DNA of 64,000 nt from positions 62,001-126,000 of the forward strand of contig NZ_QJHL01000001.1 in the NCBI RefSeq assembly GCF_003202405.1. The letters run 5' to 3'. Positions within the stretch are counted from its first letter, which is position 1. The number at the start of each line of letters is the position of its first letter. The notes below the pieces were generated by a model that worked only from the letters and a program-made list of their open reading frames with translations, searched no databases and was not told the DNA's origin. Made by a program: the position numbers and the translations under genes. This DNA comes from Flavobacterium hydrophilum. GTDB lineage: Bacteria > Bacteroidota > Bacteroidia > Flavobacteriales > Flavobacteriaceae. Below, piece after piece: positions 35,243 to 43,834 of this stretch.

Positions 35243-36065
35243 ATTGATAAAAGGCATTGAGTCTTCTGCTCTAGGTTTTGGATGTGCTCCAATAATGGGT
35301 TCTGTAGATTCGAAAAAAGCCAAATATGCAATAGAATGTGCATTAGATAATGGTATAAATCATTTTGATTTAGCTCGCTCATATGGATATGGGGATGCTG
35401 AAAGATTTGTTGGTAAAATTGTCAAAAATAAACGTGATAAAGTTGTTCTGGCAAGTAAGTTTGGTATTTATGCCAATTGGAAAGCTAATTTACTTAAGCC
35501 TGTTAAACCTTTGGTTAGATATGCTCGTGAAAATTTAAAAAAAGAACACAATAAAGAAACTAAAAATAATCACATTCCTAAAATTGCTGATCATTTTCAT
35601 AATCGTTTAGTGCTTCGTAAAACTGAAATGCTTAAAAGTGTAGAAAAAAGTCTTCGGGAGCTAAATACGGATTATCTAGATTACCTATTTATTCATGAGC
35701 CAATTGATACTTTAACCTATTTTGATGAATTGGCTGAATTAGCTGAAGTTTTCAAGAAAGAAGGTAAAATTAGAGGATGGGGTTTAGCTTATATGCAATC
35801 ACAGCAATCTTTACATGAGACTTATTTAAACAAATTCGATGTTTTACAATTTAATAATTCATCAGGAACTTTTGAATATGACGATGTAGTTAAAAGCAGA
35901 GGATTAATGTCAAATATAATTTTTTCACCATTAAATGGAGGTGATAAAAATAAGAGTCCAAAAGAAAAATTTAATAAAATTTTTGAAGATTTTCCAAATA
36001 GTGTTGTTTTATGTTCGATGTTTGACGAAAAACATATTATTGAAAATGTTAAATTAGTTTATTAA
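35229..36065 (+). CDS. Aldo-keto reductase
   Basis: 278 residues, TIM-barrel NAD(P)H-dependent carbonyl reductase. GFGCAPIMGSVDSKKA is the N-terminal signature; the catalytic tetrad includes Asp47 and Tyr52 (HFDLARSYGYG), Lys77 (LASKFG) and the His in DYLFIHEP. The C-terminal part is short relative to the usual 310-330 residues and lacks part of the last loop. Starts 14 bp inside the GMC oxidoreductase gene, so the two are translationally coupled. Together they may reshape one sugar of the repeat unit. Confidence 0.87.
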   Translation: MRKVELIKGIESSALGFGCAPIMGSVDSKKAKYAIECALDNGINHFDLARSYGYGDAERFVGKIVKNKRDKVVLASKFGIYANWKANLLKPVKPLVRYARENLKKEHNKETKNNHIPKIADHFHNRLVLRKTEMLKSVEKSLRELNTDYLDYLFIHEPIDTLTYFDELAELAEVFKKEGKIRGWGLAYMQSQQSLHETYLNKFDVLQFNNSSGTFEYDDVVKSRGLMSNIIFSPLNGGDKNKSPKEKFNKIFEDFPNSVVLCSMFDEKHIIENVKLVY

Positions 36066-36092
36066 AAATTATTTTTTTAATTTATACAATAT

Positions 36093-36920
36093 ATGATTTC
36101 AATATTAATACTCACTAAAAACGAAGAACAAGATTTGCCAGGTTGTTTGGCATCGGTAACATGGAGTGATGACATTCATGTATTTGATTCTTTTAGTGAT
36201 GATCGAACTGTAGCAATCGCTGAAAATGCTGGGGCAACTATTACACAACGGGTTTTTGATAATTGGTCAGCACATCAAAACTGGGGTTTGGCTAATATAA
36301 AATTTAAATATCCGTGGGTACTTTATATTGATGCAGATGAAAGAGTTTCTGTATCTTTATTAAATGCAATAAAGGCACTCAGACCTAATGTTGATACTGA
36401 GTTTGTTGCCTATGAACTTAGAAGAAGGGATTTTGCATGGAATGGGAAATGGCTAAAACATGCCCAAATGTCCCCGTTTTATTTAAGACTGTTTCGCCCG
36501 GATAAAATGCGCTATGAAAGATTAGTAAATCCGGTTTCTATTCCTGATGGTCCAATTGATAAAATAGATGGTTTTTTAGATCATTACCCTTTTAGTAAAG
36601 GATTTAAATTTTGGATACAGCGTCATTTAAGTTATGCCGATATGGAAGCTTTAACAAGAGTGAAGGATTTGGATAGTGGTGTCACTTTTTCTTTTAGAAA
36701 AGCTTTGTTTGGTAAAGATTTTACAGAAAAAAGATACCATCAAAAAGGTTTATTTTACAAATTACCGGGACGCCCCTTAATAAAATGGTTTTACATGGTA
36801 ATAGTAAGAAGAGCCTTTTTAGATGGAAGTGCCGGTTTGACTTACGCCACTTTACAATCGATCTATGAGTATTTTATTGTTCTGAAAAGCAAAGAATTAC
36901 TAAGTCAAAAAAAGAAATAA
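36093..36920 (+). CDS. Glycosyltransferase family 2 (LgtF/KdtX-like)
   Basis: 275 residues. ISILILTKNEEQDLPGCLASVTW and DDIHVFDSFSDDRTVAIAEN form the GT-A nucleotide-binding region, and VLYIDADERVSVSL carries the DxD motif. The later segment WNGKWLKHAQMSPFYLRLFR, with an HxxM-type pattern, and DHYPFSKGFKFWIQRHLSYADMEA match the LPS inner-core GT2 group (WaaE/LgtF), which transfers glucose in other bacteria. Here it is likely a repeat-unit transferase. Moderate confidence on specificity. Confidence 0.88.
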   Translation: MISILILTKNEEQDLPGCLASVTWSDDIHVFDSFSDDRTVAIAENAGATITQRVFDNWSAHQNWGLANIKFKYPWVLYIDADERVSVSLLNAIKALRPNVDTEFVAYELRRRDFAWNGKWLKHAQMSPFYLRLFRPDKMRYERLVNPVSIPDGPIDKIDGFLDHYPFSKGFKFWIQRHLSYADMEALTRVKDLDSGVTFSFRKALFGKDFTEKRYHQKGLFYKLPGRPLIKWFYMVIVRRAFLDGSAGLTYATLQSIYEYFIVLKSKELLSQKKK

Positions 36921-36947
36921 AATAATTTTATTAGCTAATCATAATTT

Positions 36948-37694
36948 ATGAAGGTTTCCGTTATTACAGTTTGCTACAATAGAAAAGCAACTATTGAACA
37001 ATCAATAAAGAGTGTTTTAGATCAGGACTATCCGGATATTGAATATATAATTGTTGATGGTAATTCATCAGATGGGACTCAGGAAATTATTAGGCCATAT
37101 TTGGATAAAATTGCCAAATATATTTCAGAACCTGATAAAGGGATGTATGATGCTATCAATAAAGGTTTGGGTTTAGCTACAGGCGATATAGTAGGTTTAA
37201 TGCATTCTGACGATGTTTTTTATGATACAGCTGTAGTTTCTAAAATAGTAGAAAAATTTAAAAATAATTCTAATATAGACGCTATATATGGAGATGGTAT
37301 CTATGTTACCAATGATGAGGAGCAGAAAATAGTACGTAACAGAATTGGGGGTGATTATGATTATAAAAGATTGAAATCGGGTTGGCTGCCATTGCATCCT
37401 ACCGTTTATATCAAAAAGTCTGTTATAGATAAGTATGGAAATTATAATTTAGATTTTAAAATTGCTTCAGATACAGAATTTTTATTACGTTATCTTTTCA
37501 AACACAAAATAAGTATAGCTTATCTTAATGCCTATATTGTAAAAATGAGAATGGGAGGTTTAAGCACCAATTATAAAAGAGCTTTTGAAGTATTGCGTGA
37601 AGATTATAAGATATATAAGTTCCATCAGTTATCAGGAGCAAGAGCAGTTTTTCAAAAAAAAATGATTGCACTAATGCAATATGTAAAAAAATAA
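36948..37694 (+). CDS. Glycosyltransferase family 2 (WcaA-like)
   Basis: 248 residues, compact GT-A enzyme. VSVITVCYNRKATIEQSIKSVLDQ starts the fold, YIIVDGNSSDGT is the nucleotide-binding turn, MHSDDVFYDTAVV carries the DxD motif, and LHPTVYIKKSVIDKYGNYNLDFKIASDTEFLLRY is the acceptor region. This pattern is common in WcaA-type transferases that add a second or third sugar. It lies directly upstream of the initiating transferase. Confidence 0.9.
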   Translation: MKVSVITVCYNRKATIEQSIKSVLDQDYPDIEYIIVDGNSSDGTQEIIRPYLDKIAKYISEPDKGMYDAINKGLGLATGDIVGLMHSDDVFYDTAVVSKIVEKFKNNSNIDAIYGDGIYVTNDEEQKIVRNRIGGDYDYKRLKSGWLPLHPTVYIKKSVIDKYGNYNLDFKIASDTEFLLRYLFKHKISIAYLNAYIVKMRMGGLSTNYKRAFEVLREDYKIYKFHQLSGARAVFQKKMIALMQYVKK

Positions 37695-37735
37695 AGAATA
37701 AGAATGATGAATAATAAAAAGATTTTTTCAAGTTT

Positions 37736-39154
37736 ATGAAGATTTTAGATGCCTTATCACGTCATCGTTTTTCCCGCTATTTTAAACTTTTGTTTGTAGT
37801 CTGGGATGTGATACTTTTGAATTTTTCTATTGTTCTATCGGCATGGGTACGATTTGGAAATTTAGATAAACTTTTTTTAAAGGAAGTGCAAACGGTTTCT
37901 TTTTTATCGAATTTGATCTGGATTGCTTTGTTATTACGTAATGATTCTTATCGTATAGTAAGAATAGAGCCTTTAGAATCTATTTTAAAGCGGACAACAA
38001 AAAAATTTATTTTTCATATTGCCCTAATTGCTTTTTTTGTACTTTTTTTAAAATACTCGCAGATTTCCAGGCTTAGACTACTTTATTTTTATGCCTTTTT
38101 CTTTTGTTTGTTGATGCTTTCCCGATTTTTATCAATGGAACTTTTAAAATATATTCGGGCAAAAGGGTATAATTTTAAAAATGTTATTATTGTAGGAGCC
38201 AATGATGCAGGTGAGAGAATTCGAAAAACATTGTCAAAAGATTTAACATACGGTTATCGTTTTTTGGGCTTTTTTGACGAAAAAGTAGATCCTTTTGCTT
38301 TTATTTCATCTCCAGTATTAGGAGGATTTGAGGATATAGAAAAATATTTAATTACAAATCAAATTGATGAAATGTATGTAGCATTGCATATTGATAATGT
38401 GAGTGTAATTAATAATTTGATTAAAATTTGCGAACACCACATGGTTCGGATTAAGTTTATTCCTGATTTTCAATTGTACACTAAGTCCAGCAAAGTCGAA
38501 ATTTCATTTTACGAAAATACTCCTGTATTAATGTTTCGAACAGAGCCTTTAGAGTATACAGTGAATAGATTGTCAAAAAAAGCATTTGATATTGTCTTTT
38601 CTCTTGGCGTAATTGTTTTAATCTTTCCTTGGTTGTTTCCGATAATAATGATATTGATTAAAATAGAATCGCCAGGACCGGTTTTTTTTAAGCAAGAGCG
38701 CTCAGGCCGCGACAATGAGTCTTTTTTTTGCTGGAAATTTAGAAGCATGCGTGTTAATAAACAAGCGGATAAATTACAAGCCGGAAAAGGAGATGAACGT
38801 ATTACGAAATTTGGAGCATTTATGCGTAAAACCAGTATAGACGAATTGCCTCAGTTTTTTAATGTTTTTTTGGGTGATATGTCTGTTGTAGGCCCTCGCC
38901 CGCATATGGTTAATCACACAAAACAATACACTGATTTGATTGGGAATTATTTGGTACGCCAATATACCAAACCGGGTATTACGGGGTGGGCTCAGGTTAA
39001 TGGCTACAGAGGTGAAACCAGAGAATTAATAGATATGCAAAACAGAGTAGAATATGATATTTGGTATATCGAAAATTGGAGTATTTTATTAGATATTAAA
39101 ATTATTATTAAAACTGTTATTAATGTTGTTAAAGGAGAAGAAAATGCTTACTAA
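37736..39154 (+). CDS. wcaJ: Undecaprenyl-phosphate sugar-1-phosphate transferase, WcaJ type
   Basis: Starts the repeat unit by moving a hexose-1-phosphate from its nucleotide donor to undecaprenyl phosphate. It has 472 residues. An N-terminal four-helix membrane domain is followed by a Rossmann-like CoA-binding-like domain (NVIIVGANDAGERIRKTL) and a C-terminal phosphoglycosyltransferase domain: KKAFDIVFSLGVIVLIFPW as reentrant helix, KFRSMRVNKQADK, TSIDELPQFFNVFLGDMSVVGPRP (with the catalytic Asp-Glu pair), and TKPGITGWAQVNGYRG. Full length for WcaJ. Sugar specificity (glucose or galactose) cannot be read. Confidence 0.93.
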   Translation: MKILDALSRHRFSRYFKLLFVVWDVILLNFSIVLSAWVRFGNLDKLFLKEVQTVSFLSNLIWIALLLRNDSYRIVRIEPLESILKRTTKKFIFHIALIAFFVLFLKYSQISRLRLLYFYAFFFCLLMLSRFLSMELLKYIRAKGYNFKNVIIVGANDAGERIRKTLSKDLTYGYRFLGFFDEKVDPFAFISSPVLGGFEDIEKYLITNQIDEMYVALHIDNVSVINNLIKICEHHMVRIKFIPDFQLYTKSSKVEISFYENTPVLMFRTEPLEYTVNRLSKKAFDIVFSLGVIVLIFPWLFPIIMILIKIESPGPVFFKQERSGRDNESFFCWKFRSMRVNKQADKLQAGKGDERITKFGAFMRKTSIDELPQFFNVFLGDMSVVGPRPHMVNHTKQYTDLIGNYLVRQYTKPGITGWAQVNGYRGETRELIDMQNRVEYDIWYIENWSILLDIKIIIKTVINVVKGEENAY

Positions 39155-39274
39155 GTTTGTTTTTTAGTTTGCAATTTTATTTTAAAAGTAGTAATTTAAC
39201 GTTACAAATAATTAAAAATCAGTTTAGTTCTCTATCTGAATCAATTAAATGAATAAAAATTAAAGCTATTGCTT

Positions 39275-39282
39275 TATATTTG
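39275..39282 (+). promoter_or_regulatory. -7 box for wza-wzc
   Basis: TATATTTG, a full TAnnTTTG match, 21 bp before the wza ATG at 39304. It suggests that the export genes can be transcribed apart from the synthesis genes. Confidence 0.5.
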
Positions 39283-39303
39283 CTACATAAATCCACAATT
39301 CTA

Positions 39304-40095
39304 ATGAGTTTAAATCTTTCCAATTTTTCAAATAAAAGCATACTTTTTATACTTTTATTTTTATTTTTCTCCTGTGCCTCTAAAAAAGATATTGTTTACT
39401 ATCAAAATATTGATAGAATTAATGCCTCACAAAATATAACTTCCTATGAAGTGAAAATTCAGCCTGATGATTTATTGATGATAATAGTTTCTGCAGAAGA
39501 TCCGGAAATTGCAATTCCCTTTAACTTAACATCCGTTTCAATGCCCAATGCAACTAATTTACTGGCAACAACAGGTCAGCAAACTATTCAGTCTTATTTA
39601 GTAGATAGAAGTGGAAATATTGAATTTCCAGTTTTAGGGAAATTACAGGTTGGCGGTTTAACCAGGACAGAAGTACTACAGTCATTAAAAGATAAGATTG
39701 GCATTTATATAAAAAATCCGATTATTAATCTGCGAATTATGAATTTTAAGGTTTCTTTACAAGGTGAAGTGAATTTGCCTGGTACCTATACTGTTGCTTC
39801 TGAGCGAATTACATTGATTGAGGCTTTGAGTATGGCAAAAGATTTAACTATTTATGGCAAAAGAGATAATATTTTGGTCATTCGTGAAATTAATGGGGTA
39901 AAATCCTATAATAGAGTGAATATTACTGAAGCAGATTTTATCAATTCGCCTTTTTATTATTTGACACAAAACGATGTGATATATGTCGAACCTAATAAAA
40001 CCAAAATAAATGCAGCTGCGGTAGGACCTAATACTTCTGTTATTATATCAGCGATTTCAATTTTAATATCGCTTTCTGTTCTGCTTTTTAAATAA
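39304..40095 (+). CDS. wza: Polysaccharide export outer-membrane lipoprotein, Wza-like
   Basis: 263 residues from the ATG at 39304, preferred over a TTG at 39280 that overlaps the promoter box. A lipoprotein signal ends FLFFSCASKK (Cys24). The Poly_export domain is YEVKIQPDDLLMIIVSAEDPEIA, and the SLBB domain follows with VSLQGEVNLPGTYTVASERITLIEALSMA. A C-terminal hydrophobic helix (VIISAISILISLSVLLFK) may form part of the membrane pore. Shorter than E. coli Wza (379), as is usual for Bacteroidota. It forms the exit channel with Wzc. Confidence 0.93.
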   Translation: MSLNLSNFSNKSILFILLFLFFSCASKKDIVYYQNIDRINASQNITSYEVKIQPDDLLMIIVSAEDPEIAIPFNLTSVSMPNATNLLATTGQQTIQSYLVDRSGNIEFPVLGKLQVGGLTRTEVLQSLKDKIGIYIKNPIINLRIMNFKVSLQGEVNLPGTYTVASERITLIEALSMAKDLTIYGKRDNILVIREINGVKSYNRVNITEADFINSPFYYLTQNDVIYVEPNKTKINAAAVGPNTSVIISAISILISLSVLLFK

Positions 40096-40113
40096 ACCGA
40101 TAAACAAAAACAA

Positions 40114-42507
40114 ATGCAAGATTTTTATAATGAGGCTGTTGAAGATGAGATTAATGAAGTAAATCTTCGTGAACAGCTTGATAAATATTTAGTCCACTGG
40201 AAATGGTTTATTTTAAGTGCTTTACTTTGTTTGATTTTAGCATTTTTATATTTGCGATACACTACGCCAAGTTATGAAGCCAGTACTTCTATATTGGTTA
40301 AGGATGAAAAAAAAGGAGGAATGCTTTCTGAATTGTCAGCTTTTTCTGATTTAGGGCTAGGAGGTGGTTCTGTAAATAATGTTGATAACGAAATTGAGAT
40401 TTTGAAATCAAGGACGTTAGTCGAATCTACCGTAAAAAAACTCAATTTGAATATCAATTTATTGGTTGAAGGAAATGTTGTGGATCGTGATATTTATGGA
40501 GGTTATCCTATTAGCGTTTATTTTCTGAATAAAACGGAGTTATTTGATGAGGCTAATATAACTTTAAAATTAGATTTATTATCTAATGATAGTTTCTCTT
40601 TAGAAAATGCTCTTATTGATGAAGATGTGGTAGAAAACGTTATTTTATCGTCTAAAAAACAATTTAGATTTGGTGAAAAAATACCTACAAGTATAGGGGT
40701 GTTAAGTATTGGAAAGACTGCATTTTATAAACAAAATAATATTGGAAAAAATAAGTCAATTCGAATTATAATTAGCCCTCTTGAAGCTGTGACAGCAAGT
40801 TTTAGAGGAAGATTAAAGGTTGAGCCTATAAGTAAAACAAGTAGTGTAGTTAGTGTTTCTATAACTGATCCTGTTCAAAAAAAGGCCGAAGATTTTCTGG
40901 ATAATATGATTCAGATCTACAATGAAGATGCAGCTGAAGATAAAAATTTTATTTCTGAAAATACTTCTAAATTTATCGCTGAACGTCTGGCATTAATTAC
41001 ACAGGAGTTAGATGGGGTTGAGCAGGATGTAGAAAGTTTTAAAAAATCAAACCAATTAACTGATATAGAATCAGAAGCCAAGCTTTTTATTGAAGGGTCT
41101 AATGAATATGATAAAAAGGGAATTGAAACCGAAATTCAATTGAATGTAGTTTCGTCCTTACTGGATTTTATAAAAAAAAGTACTAATGCTGATTTGTTGC
41201 CAACTAATATTATAACAGATAATGGAGATGCAGGTGGAATGATTACTTCTTACAATCAGTTGGTTTTAGACCGTAACCGAATTTTAAAATCGGCTACTAC
41301 AGAAAATCCTTCCGTGATAAAATTAGATGCTCAAATTTCATCCCTTAAAGCAAATGTAGCGGCAAGCTTGAAAAGAATGCAATCCAGTCTCCAGATTCAA
41401 AACAGGGATTTGAAAAGTCAGGAAAGAATTTTGAATAGTAAAATTGGTAAAATTCCGGTGCAGGAACGTCAGTTCAGGGTAATTGCAAGGCAGCAAAAGG
41501 TAAAAGAAGAATTGTATTTGTATTTGTTACAAAAACGTGAAGAAACCGCTATTTCATTAGCTGCTACTGAGCCTAACGCCCGTATAATTGATGCGGCAAA
41601 GGCAAATAAAATTCCGGTTAGTCCAAAGAAAAAAATTATTTATCTTGCCGGATTGCTAATAGGACTTTTAATCCCTTTTGGAATTATTTATGGGTATGAT
41701 TTATTGGATACCAAAATCAAAAGCAGGCTGGATTTGGAAGGAAAGACCCAAATACCTTTTATTGGAGATATTCCGACTTCGGAAGATGCTAATGCATTGA
41801 TCAAAACAGATAGCAGGACAAGTTCTGCAGAGGCAATACGGATCGTAAGAACGAACCTTGAATTTATGTTGACAAATGTCCCGGAAGGCAGGGCGAAAAC
41901 CATTTTTGTGACCTCTACTTTTCCTGCAGAAGGGAAAACCCTGGTGTCTGTAAATCTTGCCGCTACATTTGCGTTGTCAGGAAGGAAAGTTTTATTAATA
42001 GGAATGGATATCAGAAATCCAAAATTTATGGATTATTTTGCGATGCCAAATTTTGGTTTAACGAATTATCTGTCGTCAAATGACACCGATATAAGCAAAT
42101 ATATCATTAAGCATAATGATTATGAAAATTTCTACATATTGCCTTCTGGTGTAATTCCTCCAAACCCTGCCGAATTATTAATGGGTAAAAACGTAGATAC
42201 CCTTTTTGAAACATTAAAAAAAGAATATGATTATATTATTGTAGATACAGCTCCAGTAAGTTTAGTAGCAGATACATTATTAGTAGCCAAAAATGCAGAT
42301 ACTTTTGTATATGTAATGCGTGCCAATGTTTTAGAAAAACGTATGCTGTCTATTGCCAATACTTTTTACAGAGAAAAGAAATTACCAAATATGTGTTTGG
42401 TACTTAATGATACTGATTCTACTAAAGGGTATGGGTATGGATATGGTTATGGAGTTAAAGTACAGAAAAAAACGTGGTTTAATAGAATTAAAAAAGATAT
42501 AAGTTAA
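40114..42507 (+). CDS. wzc: Polysaccharide co-polymerase and BY-type tyrosine kinase Wzc
   Basis: 797 residues. A first membrane helix near 30-50 (WKWFILSALLCLILAFLYL) and a second near 508-530 (KKIIYLAGLLIGLLIPFGIIYG) flank a large periplasmic coiled-coil region. The cytoplasmic kinase has Walker A FPAEGKT, Walker A' LIGMDIRNPK, Walker B YDYIIVDTAP, and a C-terminal GYGYGYGYG Tyr cluster for autophosphorylation. Cycles of phosphorylation control chain length and export. A convergent PHP phosphatase gene lies 84 bp beyond. Identity is firm. Confidence 0.95.
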   Translation: MQDFYNEAVEDEINEVNLREQLDKYLVHWKWFILSALLCLILAFLYLRYTTPSYEASTSILVKDEKKGGMLSELSAFSDLGLGGGSVNNVDNEIEILKSRTLVESTVKKLNLNINLLVEGNVVDRDIYGGYPISVYFLNKTELFDEANITLKLDLLSNDSFSLENALIDEDVVENVILSSKKQFRFGEKIPTSIGVLSIGKTAFYKQNNIGKNKSIRIIISPLEAVTASFRGRLKVEPISKTSSVVSVSITDPVQKKAEDFLDNMIQIYNEDAAEDKNFISENTSKFIAERLALITQELDGVEQDVESFKKSNQLTDIESEAKLFIEGSNEYDKKGIETEIQLNVVSSLLDFIKKSTNADLLPTNIITDNGDAGGMITSYNQLVLDRNRILKSATTENPSVIKLDAQISSLKANVAASLKRMQSSLQIQNRDLKSQERILNSKIGKIPVQERQFRVIARQQKVKEELYLYLLQKREETAISLAATEPNARIIDAAKANKIPVSPKKKIIYLAGLLIGLLIPFGIIYGYDLLDTKIKSRLDLEGKTQIPFIGDIPTSEDANALIKTDSRTSSAEAIRIVRTNLEFMLTNVPEGRAKTIFVTSTFPAEGKTLVSVNLAATFALSGRKVLLIGMDIRNPKFMDYFAMPNFGLTNYLSSNDTDISKYIIKHNDYENFYILPSGVIPPNPAELLMGKNVDTLFETLKKEYDYIIVDTAPVSLVADTLLVAKNADTFVYVMRANVLEKRMLSIANTFYREKKLPNMCLVLNDTDSTKGYGYGYGYGVKVQKKTWFNRIKKDIS

Positions 42508-42534
42508 ATTAAATCAGTTTTTTATAAAAAAATG

Positions 42535-42566
42535 AAAAGGTCCAAAGTTATATTTGGGCCTTTTTT
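42535..42566 (+). terminator. Terminator of the polysaccharide export genes
   Basis: AAAAGGTCCAAA pairs with TTTGGGCCTTTT (one G-T pair), followed by a T run, 27 bp past the wzc stop. Confidence 0.8.
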
Positions 42567-42590
42567 ATTATTTGTAGAAAAAATTAAGTG

Positions 42591-43328
42591 TTAGAATTTA
42601 AAAAACTGATTATTGGATATAATTTCTTTTAATCCATCAACTGTATTTATTTTTATTTTTTGTCCAAATGCAGCTATGTGGTTGTCATGATGTACATCGG
42701 TACCTGCAAAATCATACATTCCGTTTTTTAATAACTGTTCAGAGACTTTTGTGATCTCTTCACCATAATATCCTACAACGGCTAATAGGTTTAATTGAAA
42801 CAAACAACCTGCTTTTTTTAATCTTTCGTATTCAGTGAAGTTTTTATGGTAAAATAAATATCGTTCCGGATGTGCTAAAACTGGTATATATCCTGCCACC
42901 TGCAAATCGAATAAAATTTTATAAAGTTGTATTGGAGCATTCATATAGGACATTTCTACTAATACGTAATTGTCTTTTAAAGTAAGAAGCTTTTCACTTT
43001 TAAAATGCTTTTCAAACCAATCGTCCATGAAATATTCTGCCGCTGCCGAAAATGGTTTTGTAATATTACTTTCAGTTAATAATTTCTTTGTTTCAGTATG
43101 ATTATCCTGAATTGCCTCTGGAGAATTATTCCATATATAATGGCTAATATGAGGTGTGGTTATAAATTGTGAAACTCCAATGTTTTCTAGTGATTTTATT
43201 AACCTCACAGTGTCAGATATTGTTTTAGCTCCATCGTCTATGCCTGGCAATAAATGCGAGTGGATATCAATATAATCACCTGATAAAAGATCCTTTAAGT
43301 ATGGTTTTTGTTTGAAGAATGATAACAT
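42591..43328 (-). CDS. PHP-type tyrosine-protein phosphatase, CpsB/YwqE-like
   Basis: 245 residues from the Met at 43328, which matches the usual family start MLSFFKQKP; a longer in-frame ORF begins at 43412. The metal-binding PHP motif is DIHSHLLPGIDDGAK (His23, His25), with further His/Glu ligands in TTPHISH, YVLVEMSYMNAP, LAHPERYLF and FAGTDVHHDNH. This family dephosphorylates BY kinases such as Wzc and so resets polysaccharide export. It is convergent to wzc, and the pair is likely functional together. Confidence 0.9.
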   Translation of the reverse strand: MLSFFKQKPYLKDLLSGDYIDIHSHLLPGIDDGAKTISDTVRLIKSLENIGVSQFITTPHISHYIWNNSPEAIQDNHTETKKLLTESNITKPFSAAAEYFMDDWFEKHFKSEKLLTLKDNYVLVEMSYMNAPIQLYKILFDLQVAGYIPVLAHPERYLFYHKNFTEYERLKKAGCLFQLNLLAVVGYYGEEITKVSEQLLKNGMYDFAGTDVHHDNHIAAFGQKIKINTVDGLKEIISNNQFFKF

Positions 43329-43333
43329 AGGAG

Positions 43334-43341
43334 CAAAAGTA
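43334..43341 (-). promoter_or_regulatory. -7 box of the phosphatase gene, possibly leaderless
   Basis: Minus-strand TACTTTTG (plus CAAAAGTA), full consensus match, ends 5 bp before the ATG at 43328. Confidence 0.4.
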
Positions 43342-43509
43342 GAAAAAATGACAGGAATATAAGGCTGAATTAGGGAAAGATTAGTCATATATTTTTTTAA
43401 GGAAAAATTCATTAGAAATTAAATGTTAGTTTAGAAGTAATTTCTTTATTGAAAGCTAATATTATGATTAATGATGTTAAATTTGTAAGAATAAGTTTTT
43501 CACAGGGGT

Positions 43510-43795
43510 ATGGAGCCAATTTATAAATTTTACAAAATTTGGATTTTTTTATTTCTAATGCCTTTTGTTATGCTCAAAATGATACTCTTCTACACAAGGA
43601 AAAGATGTTGATAAATATTTTTTTTAGGTGTATTTTTTTTAGTATTCATCAGTTTCTAAGTTTGAAATTGATCAATAGAATCAGGCTTTTGGAACTGGTC
43701 TGTGGGGCAAATGGAATGAGAACAACAACAGTAATTTAGCATTAGATTACGGCGTGAGTAAAAACGACTGGTTTTTTACGTTTGGGTTTGGTTGA
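43510..43795 (+). pseudogene. Remnant of an outer-membrane beta-barrel gene
   Basis: Two pieces of one ancestral gene remain. An N-terminal piece starts at the ATG at 43510 with a signal-peptide-like start (YKIWIFLFLMPFV), then continues only after a +1 shift as CYAQNDTLLHKEKM. A C-terminal piece, AFGTGLWGKWNENNNSNLAL then DYGVSKNDWFFTFGFG, ends at 43795 and has the aromatic-terminal strand of an outer-membrane barrel. The long middle part of a barrel gene is absent, and the pieces lie in different frames. Deletion plus frameshift explain this. The original family (BamA-like or porin-like) is a guess. Confidence 0.7.
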
Positions 43796-43834
43796 AAATT
43801 TTTAACTTTCCCAAATATTCAATTTAAATTTTTC

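Noticed and set aside
43539-43739. 66-codon ORF as a gene
   Set aside because: It joins parts of a decayed barrel gene across frames; better described as part of the pseudogene at 43510-43795.
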